A stretch of 39,618 nt of DNA from the NCBI RefSeq assembly GCF_001865245.1, contig NZ_MKXB01000190.1, positions 1-39,618 of the forward strand, given 5' to 3'. The notes beneath the pieces were generated by a model. That model was not told the DNA's origin, did not search any database, and was given only the letters and a program-made list of their open reading frames with translations. Numbering within the stretch: position 1 is the stretch's first letter; every line of letters starts with the position of its first letter. Below, piece by piece: positions 20,660-28,366 of the stretch. This stretch comes from Streptomyces sp. CC53 (GTDB lineage Bacteria > Actinomycetota > Actinomycetes > Streptomycetales > Streptomycetaceae). Both the position numbers and the translations under genes were made by a program.

Positions 20660-21582
20660 CGGACACGATCAACACCCCGCGTATGAAGAACCGGACGATA
20701 CTCATAGCATCGGCGATCATCATCGCCGCGACAGCCGCTGTGGGGACATGGATATGGTTCGGACGAGCGGAGAGAGACCGCGGGGCAGCGGACTGCTGGG
20801 CCGTACTGGCGGAAGCGGGGACTTCATCTTCCGGGCCTGTCGACGTATGTGGATCTGCGCTGGAGACTGCCATCACCGCGCAGCCCGCAGGGCGGGTCGC
20901 CCCGACAGCTCCCACCAAGAAACTACCGACGGAGAACAGCACGGCCCTGGAAGTCGTCGTCACCGAGTACACCCGTAGCAGCGGAGCCAATAGCAGGCAA
21001 GTGGCGCCAGAAATCCGCAAGAACCTGGCGAATGCCCTCACCTACTACCGCAGCGATGTGTATCAGATCCTCGGCAGCCAGGTGAGCTATGCATCGGAGA
21101 CGTTCTCCACGGAGCCCAACGACATCGACCTCGACAAGCAGGACGTGGGGGATTTCCTCGTGCTCCTGGCACCGGACGAGGCCGCCTTCCAGAAGCTCCG
21201 AGAGGCGCTCCACAAAGAGATCGAGCGGGAGATAAGCCGGCTGGACAAAGCCACCCTTGAGGCAGCGCCACAGCAAGAACCGGGGAAGCCGCAGGTTCCC
21301 GACAAGGCGTATGGCGTGGCCGGCGCAGCGGGCCAGGTCGCTGGCAAGATGCGCTATGCGGCAGGCAGGGCCATAGCTGACCGATACGAAGAGGGCAGTC
21401 ACGAACGAGCGACAGCTTTGCGCAAGGACGAGACGCGCTACGGCCTACCGTATGTGAGGCAGAAGTTCGAGGAACGTGCCGCTGCGGTCGGCGTGCCGCA
21501 GACGCCCGGGACAGCGGCCCGCATGACGGAGATCATGGAGGAACTACAGCGTAGTTATGCCTTCCACTCAGGGCCCTACTGA
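20656..21582 (+). CDS. Single-pass membrane protein sharing a module with the 803-aa protein
   Basis: A 308-aa protein that starts at the GTG at 20656, overlapping the previous stop as GTGA, with GGGGAG 5 nt upstream. One TM helix (residues 14-35, TILIASAIIIAATAAVGTWIWF, by hydrophobicity) follows a short cytosolic tail. The outer part has two cysteines (47 and 65), then a helical region. Residues 120-143 match residues 563-586 of the 803-aa protein at 15 of 24 positions, and weaker similarity continues to about residue 245. It is AT-richer than the locus average. It could be a membrane-anchored partner or immunity-like mimic, or a displaced duplicate of the cargo C-terminus. Function unknown. 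Confidence 0.85.
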   Translation: MTDTINTPRMKNRTILIASAIIIAATAAVGTWIWFGRAERDRGAADCWAVLAEAGTSSSGPVDVCGSALETAITAQPAGRVAPTAPTKKLPTENSTALEVVVTEYTRSSGANSRQVAPEIRKNLANALTYYRSDVYQILGSQVSYASETFSTEPNDIDLDKQDVGDFLVLLAPDEAAFQKLREALHKEIEREISRLDKATLEAAPQQEPGKPQVPDKAYGVAGAAGQVAGKMRYAAGRAIADRYEEGSHERATALRKDETRYGLPYVRQKFEERAAAVGVPQTPGTAARMTEIMEELQRSYAFHSGPY

Positions 21583-21746
21583 GTCGCGGCATGAAAGCAT
21601 CCGTCGGCCAGTTCGGATTCCGGGAGCACGGCGCACCGACCGAATGATCGCGCACCTGCACCATGCCCCGGGATAGACGATAATCAACCGGTTCCGCGCG
21701 CCAGCGTGCGAGACCGCACATTAAAGAGCAATGACTGAAAGGCAGT

Positions 21747-22835
21747 ATGTCCGGCACCTCACGCCGATGGAAGATCGTAGCTTCCTTGGTATCGTTTGCG
21801 CTCATCGGATCAGGGCTGCATTTCGCGTACACCACTGGCTTCTTCGGCCATGACGAGCTGTGCGGAGATCTGGTCGACCCGCGGTCGGTGGAGTCTGCAC
21901 TTCCACACCTGGGGAGGATCTCCAGTGGCGGAGCCCATGCCACCGGGCCGCGTCTCTCCATGGACTGCCGGATCAGCCGCACTTCTGCTCTTCCCGGGTT
22001 CGCAGATCAGGAACTCCACGTCTACACCTCCGTGGATCGCGCTGACTTCCCCTTCACACACGGTGGATCGGCCTACGCCAGTACCACCACGTTCTTCTCC
22101 GGTGGGTCGAGCGGAGCCGTGACCGGTGCGTACCAGGCATGGACGTGGCTGCCACCCGCCTGTAGTGATCGCGATCTTGTCAGGGTGGTGGCCACCGTCA
22201 CCTCGGAGCACCCGGCGGATCGCCGTGCCTTGGCGGGGCTCACCGTGGACACGGCGAACCGGCTGATGGACGGGGCCGGCTGTGACGCCCCCCGGCTCAC
22301 CGCGCCCTCCGCTGTCGGATCGGCCCCGGACGAGCGGCGATCCGACCCCCAGGCTCTCTGTGGCGTCGACGGGTTCTCCCTTCCCGCCTCCTCCACCGGG
22401 CCGACGGCCAACGTCCGTGAGATCGCACCCGCATCCCGTGGCCCCGTCTGGTCCTGCTTCGTGGCCTTGGACGACGACTCCGGGGAGTCAGCCAGAGGAA
22501 GGGGGTTCGCCACGTACGCGGTCGTGCAGGAACCCGCTCTCGTCGCCGGCATGAAGAGGTCGGACGCGTTCTCCGAGAACTCCCCGGTGGCGGGCTGGAA
22601 GGTGTCCGGATTCGACGACCTCCACGTCGTCGCCGACTGCGATGGGACGGACACCTACTTCGCGATGGAGGTGGGCCCTCAGCTCACCCGCACGTGGGAG
22701 GTTCCCGGATCACCCGGGTCCTCGGACCTGTTCGCCGCCTTCGTCAGCGCGGTCGGCGAGGAGTACGGCTGTTCCGGCATCACCGGTCAGCGGACGGCGA
22801 CCCCAGTGGTGGATGACGAGGGAGGGGCCGGTTGA
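21747..22835 (+). CDS. Membrane-anchored eight-cysteine protein, paralog 1
   Basis: A 362-aa protein with one N-terminal TM or uncleaved signal anchor (about residues 10-30) and an exported domain. It holds eight cysteines in two similar halves: first half LCGD (C39), DCRIS, ACSD, GCDA; second half LCGVD (C205), SCFV, DCDG, GCSG. The next gene repeats the same layout. Start ATG at 21747 with AAAGG upstream, after a 164-bp gap of moderate GC. No catalytic motif is visible; the pattern loosely recalls DUF3558-type surface proteins of actinobacteria, which is uncertain. It is probably an outer-face protein stabilised by disulfides. Confidence 0.85.
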   Translation: MSGTSRRWKIVASLVSFALIGSGLHFAYTTGFFGHDELCGDLVDPRSVESALPHLGRISSGGAHATGPRLSMDCRISRTSALPGFADQELHVYTSVDRADFPFTHGGSAYASTTTFFSGGSSGAVTGAYQAWTWLPPACSDRDLVRVVATVTSEHPADRRALAGLTVDTANRLMDGAGCDAPRLTAPSAVGSAPDERRSDPQALCGVDGFSLPASSTGPTANVREIAPASRGPVWSCFVALDDDSGESARGRGFATYAVVQEPALVAGMKRSDAFSENSPVAGWKVSGFDDLHVVADCDGTDTYFAMEVGPQLTRTWEVPGSPGSSDLFAAFVSAVGEEYGCSGITGQRTATPVVDDEGGAG

Positions 22836-23821
22836 CGGACAGTCGGAAGGAAACCGTGCGGCGTTCGCCTTACCGGATAGGGCTCGCGGGGGTTGCCGTG
22901 CTCGCGGTGCTGGCGGGTGGGCTGCTGCTCGGCCGGGCCACCCATCTCTTCGGTCCCAGCGCCGTGTGCCACGGATGGGTGAGCGCCGACGACGCTCAGG
23001 ACGTGTTGGGGGGTCTCGGGCGGGTGAGCAGTACCGACCACGCCCCCGCCTCCTGTGAGGTGAAGCTCACCGGTTGGGGGGCGGGTGGGGAGGATGTCGC
23101 CTTCATCCTCAGCCCGGCTGCCGAGTCGGCCCGGTTCCCCTTCGAGCGTGATCTGTGGGGTGTGTCCGGTGCCATGACCGTCATGGTCGGCTCCCGGACG
23201 GCCGGGGCGGTGGACCGGCACGGGGGCTGGGTGGCGCTGCCGGACGCCTGCGCCGGGGCGATCGGTGGCAGTGGGGGCCCAGGCCGTCCCGTGCTGAAGG
23301 CGTCCGTCATCAAGGCCGAAGCCGACCCGGAAGCCCTGGCGCGGGTCCTGGAGGATGCCGCCGCAGGGCTGGCGGAGCAGTCCGGTTGCGCGACCCGTGC
23401 AGAGATCGCGCTCGGTGAGCCCGCCGCCCCTTCGCCCCCGGCTGTCGCGGACTTCGACGAAGTGTGCGCGCTGCCGGGGTTCACACTGCCGCGGATGACC
23501 GGTGACCGGGGGAAGTCGGTACGGCAGCAGACCGCGGGCTCGCTCGGCTCGGGCGGGTGGTTCTGCGATCTGACGTTCTCCCGCCCGGGCGGGCCGGTGC
23601 CCTTCGCGCGGTTCGCGATCGTGCAGCACGAGGCGCTCACCGCCTCGTTCGACGGCACGCGTGTCACGCGCACCCAGTGCCGGGGCCGGGACGCGTACGT
23701 CGCGCTCGACGACGCCGGGTACTGGAGCCCCGAGGAGCGCGCCACCGCCGGGTTCCCGTCCGATGCGGAGCTGAGGGATCGGCTCGTCTCGGCCGCGCAA
23801 AGGGCTCTTGGGTGCTCCTGA
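22832..23821 (+). CDS. Membrane-anchored eight-cysteine protein, paralog 2
   Basis: A 329-aa protein with a TTG start overlapping the previous stop as TTGA, and GGGAGGGG 6 nt upstream. One TM segment lies at about residues 16-34. Eight cysteines occur in the same order as in paralog 1: VCHG (C46), SCEV, ACAG, GCAT, VCAL, FCDL, QCRG, GCS at the C-terminus. Shared phrases include the start of each half (VLGGLGRVSS versus ALPHLGRISS; ALPGFTLP versus GVDGFSLP). This is a tandem duplicate, more GC-rich than paralog 1. It ends the plus-strand cassette. Function unknown. Confidence 0.87.
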   Translation: MTDSRKETVRRSPYRIGLAGVAVLAVLAGGLLLGRATHLFGPSAVCHGWVSADDAQDVLGGLGRVSSTDHAPASCEVKLTGWGAGGEDVAFILSPAAESARFPFERDLWGVSGAMTVMVGSRTAGAVDRHGGWVALPDACAGAIGGSGGPGRPVLKASVIKAEADPEALARVLEDAAAGLAEQSGCATRAEIALGEPAAPSPPAVADFDEVCALPGFTLPRMTGDRGKSVRQQTAGSLGSGGWFCDLTFSRPGGPVPFARFAIVQHEALTASFDGTRVTRTQCRGRDAYVALDDAGYWSPEERATAGFPSDAELRDRLVSAAQRALGCS

Positions 23822-23824
23822 CCG

Positions 23825-23848
23825 CGTGCACGCAGTCAGGTGTGCACG
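23825..23848 (+). terminator. Small hairpin after the cassette
   Basis: cgtgcac (23825-23831) and gtgcacg (23842-23848) form a 7-bp stem with a 10-nt loop, directly after the stop of paralog 2. It is a weak terminator candidate. Confidence 0.4.
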
Positions 23849-24045
23849 TAGCGGCCCCGGGCCCGGTCGGCCCGTCGGGTCCGCCGCCGTCGCGTCCTGT
23901 GGCCGCGGCCGGTGCACGCGCCGTCGGAGACGTGTCCCTGACGGGTCGAGTTGGCGGCTTTCGCTGTCGTACCCTCCGCCACCTGCGGATAATTGGACCG
24001 CAAGCCGCTGACCGCGCCGACGGCACCACGAAGGGAACGCGCTCG

Positions 24046-24279
24046 ATGGGCACTCAGCAGGAGAAGGACGAGCTGTACGCGCTCGACATCAGTGGGGTGG
24101 AGTGGCATGGCGCCCCCGGTACCAGCCCGGACGAGGAACGGGTCGAGATCGCGTACCTGCCGGGCGGGGCCGTCGCCATGCGGTCCTCGCTGGAGCCGGA
24201 CACCGTGCTGCGGTACACCGAGGCAGAGTGGCACGCCTTCGTCCTGGGGGCGAAGGACGGGGAGTTCGACCTGCAGTAG
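24046..24279 (+). CDS. DUF397-domain protein
   Basis: A 77-aa protein covering one DUF397 domain. The pattern is VEWHGAP, then RVEIAYLPGGAVAMRSSLEPD, then a W..F ending (TEAEWHAFVLG). DUF397 proteins in Streptomyces usually sit beside an XRE-type helix-turn-helix regulator and may act with it. Here no such gene is adjacent. Start ATG at 24046 with GAAGGGA about 9 nt upstream. A GATAAT at about 23988 could be a -10. It lies between the cassette and the convergent esx operon. Confidence 0.85.
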   Translation: MGTQQEKDELYALDISGVEWHGAPGTSPDEERVEIAYLPGGAVAMRSSLEPDTVLRYTEAEWHAFVLGAKDGEFDLQ

Positions 24280-24405
24280 GGCGAAGGGCGGGGCGTCCGC
24301 ACTTCGGTAGGCGGCCACGGCCGTACCGGCCCGCGTGTCCAGCGGTCGGCGGGGGTTTGCGCATATCACCGCGCCGCAGTCCCGCCCGGCTGCTGCCGGA
24401 CGCGA

Positions 24406-24438
24406 GAAGGGGCATGCCCGAGCCGGGCATGCCCCTTC
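24406..24438. terminator. Bidirectional terminator, 15-bp stem
   Basis: gaaggggcatgcccg (24406-24420) and its exact complement (24424-24438) are separated by a 3-nt loop. It lies between the plus-strand DUF397 gene and the end of the minus-strand esx operon, 23 nt after the stop of the latter. Confidence 0.88.
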
Positions 24439-24460
24439 ACTCCCCCCGTGGGGAGGTGCG

Positions 24461-24766
24461 TCAGAAGGACTCGGTGAACAGTGCCGACGACTTCTTGTCG
24501 GTCGCGCGGTACTTGTCCTTGCCGCTGTCCATCAGGTTGGCGATCTGGCTCAGTCGCCGCTCGATGTCCTCGGCCCGCTTCGTGTACTTCTTCTGCAGGT
24601 CGAGGTACTTGGCCTTCGCCTCACCGTCCCAGGTCTCGGTCACCTTCTTGATGGCCTGGTCCATGCGGGCCAGGTCGTTCCGGGTGTCCTTGGCGAGGGC
24701 ACGCAGCACGCGGGCCATCTCCTCGATGCTGCTGTACCGTACCTTGGTCCCGAGATCGTCGGCCAT
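24461..24766 (-). CDS. esxB: WXG100 protein with YxxxD export motif (EsxB-like)
   Basis: A 101-aa WXG100 protein. The helix-turn-helix centre has TWDG (W46-G48). The C-terminal helix contains YRATD (Y86-D90), the YxxxD/E signal for T7SS export. ATG at 24766, with AAGGAG 8 nt upstream. It is last in the minus-strand operon, 62 nt after its partner. By Mycobacterium convention the YxxxD-bearing subunit is EsxB, and the position matches the S. coelicolor esxA-esxB order. Family is sure; the A/B label is by convention. Confidence 0.92.
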   Translation of the reverse strand: MADDLGTKVRYSSIEEMARVLRALAKDTRNDLARMDQAIKKVTETWDGEAKAKYLDLQKKYTKRAEDIERRLSQIANLMDSGKDKYRATDKKSSALFTESF

Positions 24767-24828
24767 GCTGTTCTCCTTCTGTGTCCGGTGCTTGTCGGGT
24801 GTGCGTGTCGACGGCGCCGACGTGCTGC

Positions 24829-25149
24829 TCAGACGCCGTTCAGCGCCGACTTGGCGGCGTTCTGGAACGTCTGGAGCACCTCGATGTCGTTCTCCGAGGT
24901 GAGGTTGCGGGTCTGGCCCACCGCGTTGTGCAGCACGTCGAGCAGGCGGCGGATCGCGTCGTGGTCCTCGTTCAGCAGCTTCTGGGCGGTCTTGAAGCCG
25001 GCGGCGCCGGCACCCTGCCAGCCCGCGGCACAGGTCTCCAGGATGTCGGCCATCTGCCGGGCCTGCGTGGTGACCTGCCTGCCGGTCTCCGCGATGATGC
25101 CCTGGGCGTCCTTGACCGCTTCCTGTACGAGCTTGAAGTCGTCGGTCAC
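24829..25149 (-). CDS. esxA: WXG100 protein (EsxA-like)
   Basis: A 106-aa WXG100 protein with GWQG (W44-G46) at the central turn and two amphipathic helices. It lacks a YxxxD/E tail, so it is the probable heterodimer partner of the 101-aa protein. A cysteine at 40, four residues before the Trp, is unusual. GTG start at 25149 with AAGGAG about 7 nt upstream; a longer in-frame start exists but falls in the leader. It lies 87 nt after a mycosin gene. S. coelicolor EsxA/EsxB form a secreted dimer that affects sporulation; the same role is inferred here. Confidence 0.92.
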   Translation of the reverse strand: MTDDFKLVQEAVKDAQGIIAETGRQVTTQARQMADILETCAAGWQGAGAAGFKTAQKLLNEDHDAIRRLLDVLHNAVGQTRNLTSENDIEVLQTFQNAAKSALNGV

Positions 25150-25236
25150 GTAAGGCTCCTTGTCGAAGGGTGGGTGAATGGGCGGGGCTCCGTGTCCTGC
25201 GGGCCCCACCCGTTGCGGCCGAGCAGCCGCGGAGGG

Positions 25237-26502
25237 CTACGCCTTCCTTCTGCGTACGCTCAGCACGATGGCGACACCGACTACGACGACGACGGCGACA
25301 GCCGCGACGCTCGCAACGGTGGCCCAGAGCGGTGACCCGCTCTTCCCCGGCTCGGCCCCCGGGTCGGGGGCCGCAGCCTGGGGGGACTCTGCGGCGGGTT
25401 CGTCCCCGGCGCCCGGCGCCGTATCCTCGGGTGCGGGGCTGCCACTGGGGCTCGCGTCCGCGCCCCCAGCCGGCGGGTTCTTCTTCCGGGCTTCCTGCAA
25501 CGGGTCGACGTCGGCAGGGCCGGGGTCGCCCTTGCCCTCCAGCAGGACCTGGGAGGGGCGGACGGCTCCGTACCCGATGTAGATGCTGGGCACGGGGCCG
25601 CTGGCGCCCGCGGTCTCCATCATGACGCGGAGGACCTGGTTGGCGGTCCAGTCGGGGTGGGCGGACCAGATCAGGGCGGCGGCGGCGGAGGCGATGGCGG
25701 TGGCGTGACTCGTTCCGGACGTATCGCAAAAGCGGGTCCTGTCCTCATCGCACCGGGTAGGGATCTTCTCGGCCGGCGCGGACAAGGTCACGTGATCACC
25801 GTAGTCCGAGATCTCCGACACCTTGCCGTTCGGGGCGAGACCGCCGACGGCGATCACGCCGGGGATGGCCGCCGGGTAGCGCGCCAACGGTCCACCGGTG
25901 TTACCGGTGCTGGCGAAGAGCAAGGCGCCCTTCTCCCGAGCGTAGTCGACCGCCTTCTGCCATTCGTCCGTGTCGCGGTCCTTGGCAACTCCTCCAATGG
26001 ACAGGTTGATGACGCGAGCGCCGCTGTCCACGGCGTAACGGATCCCCTGAGCAGCCGGTTTGACGTAGCTGAAGGAGGTGTAGGGTCCGACCTTTACCGG
26101 GAGGATCGTCGCGCCGGGAGCCAGGCCCTTCAGGCCACCGCCCGCACCGGTGCCGGCGATGGTGATGGCCATGTCGGTGCCGTGCAGTTCGGTGTCCCGC
26201 CCGTCGACGCGCCCCGGGCCGCCTCCCACGTCATAGAAGTTGCGGCCCGGGAGGACCTTTCCGCGGAGTTCGGGCACCGTCGAGTCCACGCCGGTGTCCA
26301 AGACCGCGACGGTGATGCCCTTGCCTGTGGACACCTTCCACAGGTCCTCCGCCTTCATCGCGTCCAGATACCACTGCCGGGCGCGTACGTCCTCTGCCTG
26401 GGCGGCGGGCGCCACGACGGTCACGGTCGCTGAGAGGACCGCCAGGAGGATGGCGAGCAGGCCGACCGCACGGCCGCCGTGGGCTCGGGCAAGGGGGGAC
26501 AT
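25237..26502 (-). CDS. mycP: Mycosin (subtilisin-like T7SS protease), first copy
   Basis: A 421-aa subtilase of the mycosin type: signal peptide (about 1-37), protease domain, Pro/Ala-rich linker, and a C-terminal TM helix followed by RRRKA. Catalytic residues are D69 (VLDTGVD), H107 (LHGTD), S265 (TSGTSHA) and oxyanion N201 (STGNTGG). Cys251 and Cys259 may form a disulfide. Mycosins sit at the outer face of the membrane; MycP1 cleaves EspB and stabilises the ESX complex in mycobacteria. ATG at 26502 has AGGAG 6-7 nt upstream; 10 nt separate it from the gene before. A second mycosin gene lies in the same operon. Confidence 0.94.
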   Translation of the reverse strand: MSPLARAHGGRAVGLLAILLAVLSATVTVVAPAAQAEDVRARQWYLDAMKAEDLWKVSTGKGITVAVLDTGVDSTVPELRGKVLPGRNFYDVGGGPGRVDGRDTELHGTDMAITIAGTGAGGGLKGLAPGATILPVKVGPYTSFSYVKPAAQGIRYAVDSGARVINLSIGGVAKDRDTDEWQKAVDYAREKGALLFASTGNTGGPLARYPAAIPGVIAVGGLAPNGKVSEISDYGDHVTLSAPAEKIPTRCDEDRTRFCDTSGTSHATAIASAAAALIWSAHPDWTANQVLRVMMETAGASGPVPSIYIGYGAVRPSQVLLEGKGDPGPADVDPLQEARKKNPPAGGADASPSGSPAPEDTAPGAGDEPAAESPQAAAPDPGAEPGKSGSPLWATVASVAAVAVVVVVGVAIVLSVRRRKA

Positions 26503-26512
26503 CGGTGGGCTC

Positions 26513-27904
26513 CTAGTCGATGACGGGAGGGACAACACTGCGGCGACCTGCGGTCCAGGTCTCCTCGTCCTCCGTCAGGTAGTCCGGACGAGCTGCGGCC
26601 TCACGGCGCTGCGCCGATCCCGCTGTCGTGGACGCGGGCGGTCGGACCAGGCCCGTACCGCCAGGTGTGAAGGGGCCGCGTCCCACTGCACCGGACGCAG
26701 GAGTCCCGCCGACGGTTCCGCCGGGCTGGGCCGCCAGGCGGCGGCCAGGTCCGCCCGCGGCACCCGAGCCTCCCTGGAAGCCTGCCCCGGGGCCGCCCAT
26801 ACCCATCGGGCCGCGTCCAAGGGCCCCCCGCTCCTCCCCCACGACCGTGCCCGTGGGCAGCCGGGGTCCCAGGGGAGAAGTGCCGCCCCTTCCAGTCACG
26901 GCCTGGCCGCCGTGGATGCCGTCCGGCGCTCCGACCCGTGGGAGCCCGAGAGGACCCGTCCCCCCAGGCAGCGGGCCGCGCGGTGCGCCGATCCCAGGCG
27001 CCACAGGTCCACGCGATGGCTGAGAGCCGGTGTGCGGACCCGTCACCGGTGCGACTGGCGGGAGCAGCGCTGGTCCGCCGGTTCCCGGCCCCGTCGGCTG
27101 CGTGGAGGCAGGCGGGATGCCGCCACGTCCCACCGCTTCCTGGACGGGCGTCGTGATCACGGAGTCAAGCTTCGTCCCCACAGGTTCATGCGGGAGCGGT
27201 ACCGTCCCTGGCTCCGGGAGCAACCGGTTTTCCGGTCCTGCCGCGGGCAGGCCGCCCGATCCTGCCGAAGCGGATCCCGTAGAGGACGGGCCCGAAGGAT
27301 AGTGCTGCGTGGCGAAGGACGACGGCCCCGAACCACTCTGGGAGTAGGTAGTCGCGCCACCGCTGGGAGCTCCGCTCCCACCGTCACCGTACGGTGACCC
27401 CTGAATGTACTTGTAAGTCCATTCCGGAGGCGCGAACTGCGGCTCCTCCTCCGACTCCATCCGGGTCTTCGCCGTCTTGTAGTACGACGTCAGCCGCTCC
27501 ATCTGGCGGATGGCTTCCTGGAGCTTCGGGCCCGTCTCGTCCTTGATGCGGGCCTGTTCCTTCTCCGGGTCCGCGTAGCACTGTCCCGCCGGTTCCGGCA
27601 TGGACTTCTGGGCCTCGCTCAGGGCCTGGCCCGCGCGCTGCATCTCCTGGCCGACCGTGGTGGTGAAGTCGCTGAGCTTCAGCGTCTCGGACACCATGTC
27701 GGCGCCCCACAGGCGGAAGCCGTCGCCGCCCGCGCCCTCCCACTGGACCTTGTCGAAGTAGACCCGCAGGTCCGTCGCGATCTTGATGATCTGCGGGGAC
27801 GCCGCCTCCAGGGCGTTGCCCGCCTTGGTGAGGTCGCCCGGCTTGGCCGAGCGGATCATCGCGTACAGGGCGTCCAGGGACTTGCCCTCGAACTCACCTG
27901 ACAT
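26513..27904 (-). CDS. Gly/Pro-rich WXG protein (EspB/PPE-like T7SS substrate)
   Basis: A 463-aa protein. The first 165 residues are a helical bundle with WEG at 55-57 and a second Trp at 66, as in WXG/PPE proteins. Residues about 170-435 are Gly/Pro/Ser-rich and disordered. The end is a compact acidic tail with DYLTEDEETWTAGRR and VVPPVID, a tail I recall from other Streptomyces T7SS substrates. A YxxxE (YADPE, 110-114) lies in the helical part; its role is unclear. ATG at 27904 with GGGGAG upstream. It is 17 nt after the 142-aa gene, a likely heterodimer partner. Probably secreted and perhaps cut by a mycosin, by analogy with EspB. Confidence 0.88.
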   Translation of the reverse strand: MSGEFEGKSLDALYAMIRSAKPGDLTKAGNALEAASPQIIKIATDLRVYFDKVQWEGAGGDGFRLWGADMVSETLKLSDFTTTVGQEMQRAGQALSEAQKSMPEPAGQCYADPEKEQARIKDETGPKLQEAIRQMERLTSYYKTAKTRMESEEEPQFAPPEWTYKYIQGSPYGDGGSGAPSGGATTYSQSGSGPSSFATQHYPSGPSSTGSASAGSGGLPAAGPENRLLPEPGTVPLPHEPVGTKLDSVITTPVQEAVGRGGIPPASTQPTGPGTGGPALLPPVAPVTGPHTGSQPSRGPVAPGIGAPRGPLPGGTGPLGLPRVGAPDGIHGGQAVTGRGGTSPLGPRLPTGTVVGEERGALGRGPMGMGGPGAGFQGGSGAAGGPGRRLAAQPGGTVGGTPASGAVGRGPFTPGGTGLVRPPASTTAGSAQRREAAARPDYLTEDEETWTAGRRSVVPPVID

Positions 27905-27921
27905 CTCTGTGTGCTCCCCCG

Positions 27922-28350
27922 TCAGCCGATCTGGGCGGTGTCCGCCGTGGATCCCTCGGTCTTCTTCGGTTCCTGCGGTCCGTAGACCTCTTCGTGGCGC
28001 TTCGCGATCTCCAGGTAGCGTTCCCTGATCTCACCGTCGACGCCTGAGTAGCCCTTGTCGGCGACCTGGACGGCGATCCCGAGGGCCTCGATCGTGTCAC
28101 CGAACGCCCTGGACAGGTCCTCAAGGCGGGCCCGGACCTTCTCGTATCCCGAGTGCAAATCCTTGGCCGCACTGAATCCCGTGCCGTACGCGTCGGCCGT
28201 GACCTTCTGCTCGCCGATCTTCCCCGGTTCCGCGGGTGACTCGGCCAGGGAGGCGAGGAGTTCGTCGACGCGGTTCTTGAACGTCTGGAGCGTGACCACC
28301 TTGACGTCCAGGCCGTCGTTGCCCCCACCGCCCCCGATCGGTGCTTCCAC
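27922..28350 (-). CDS. Small helical T7SS protein (142 aa), PE-like partner
   Basis: A 142-aa protein. After a Gly5 stretch at the start come helical segments without a WXG turn. YSGVD (101-105) matches the YxxxD/E export motif and lies near the end of the helical part, as in PE proteins. GTG start at 28350 with AGGGGGA upstream. It lies 17 nt before the 463-aa WXG gene. Small YxxxD-bearing protein plus larger WXG protein is the PE/PPE arrangement, so I infer a pair. It is the first gene after a good promoter candidate. Confidence 0.85.
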   Translation of the reverse strand: MEAPIGGGGGNDGLDVKVVTLQTFKNRVDELLASLAESPAEPGKIGEQKVTADAYGTGFSAAKDLHSGYEKVRARLEDLSRAFGDTIEALGIAVQVADKGYSGVDGEIRERYLEIAKRHEEVYGPQEPKKTEGSTADTAQIG

Positions 28351-28366
28351 TTCGGTGTCCCCCTAG

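Noticed and set aside
21583..21746. Promoter before the first Cys-rich paralog
   Set aside because: GATAAT at 21679-21684 is -10-like, but no -35 match is found at 16-18 nt, so it was not listed as a feature.
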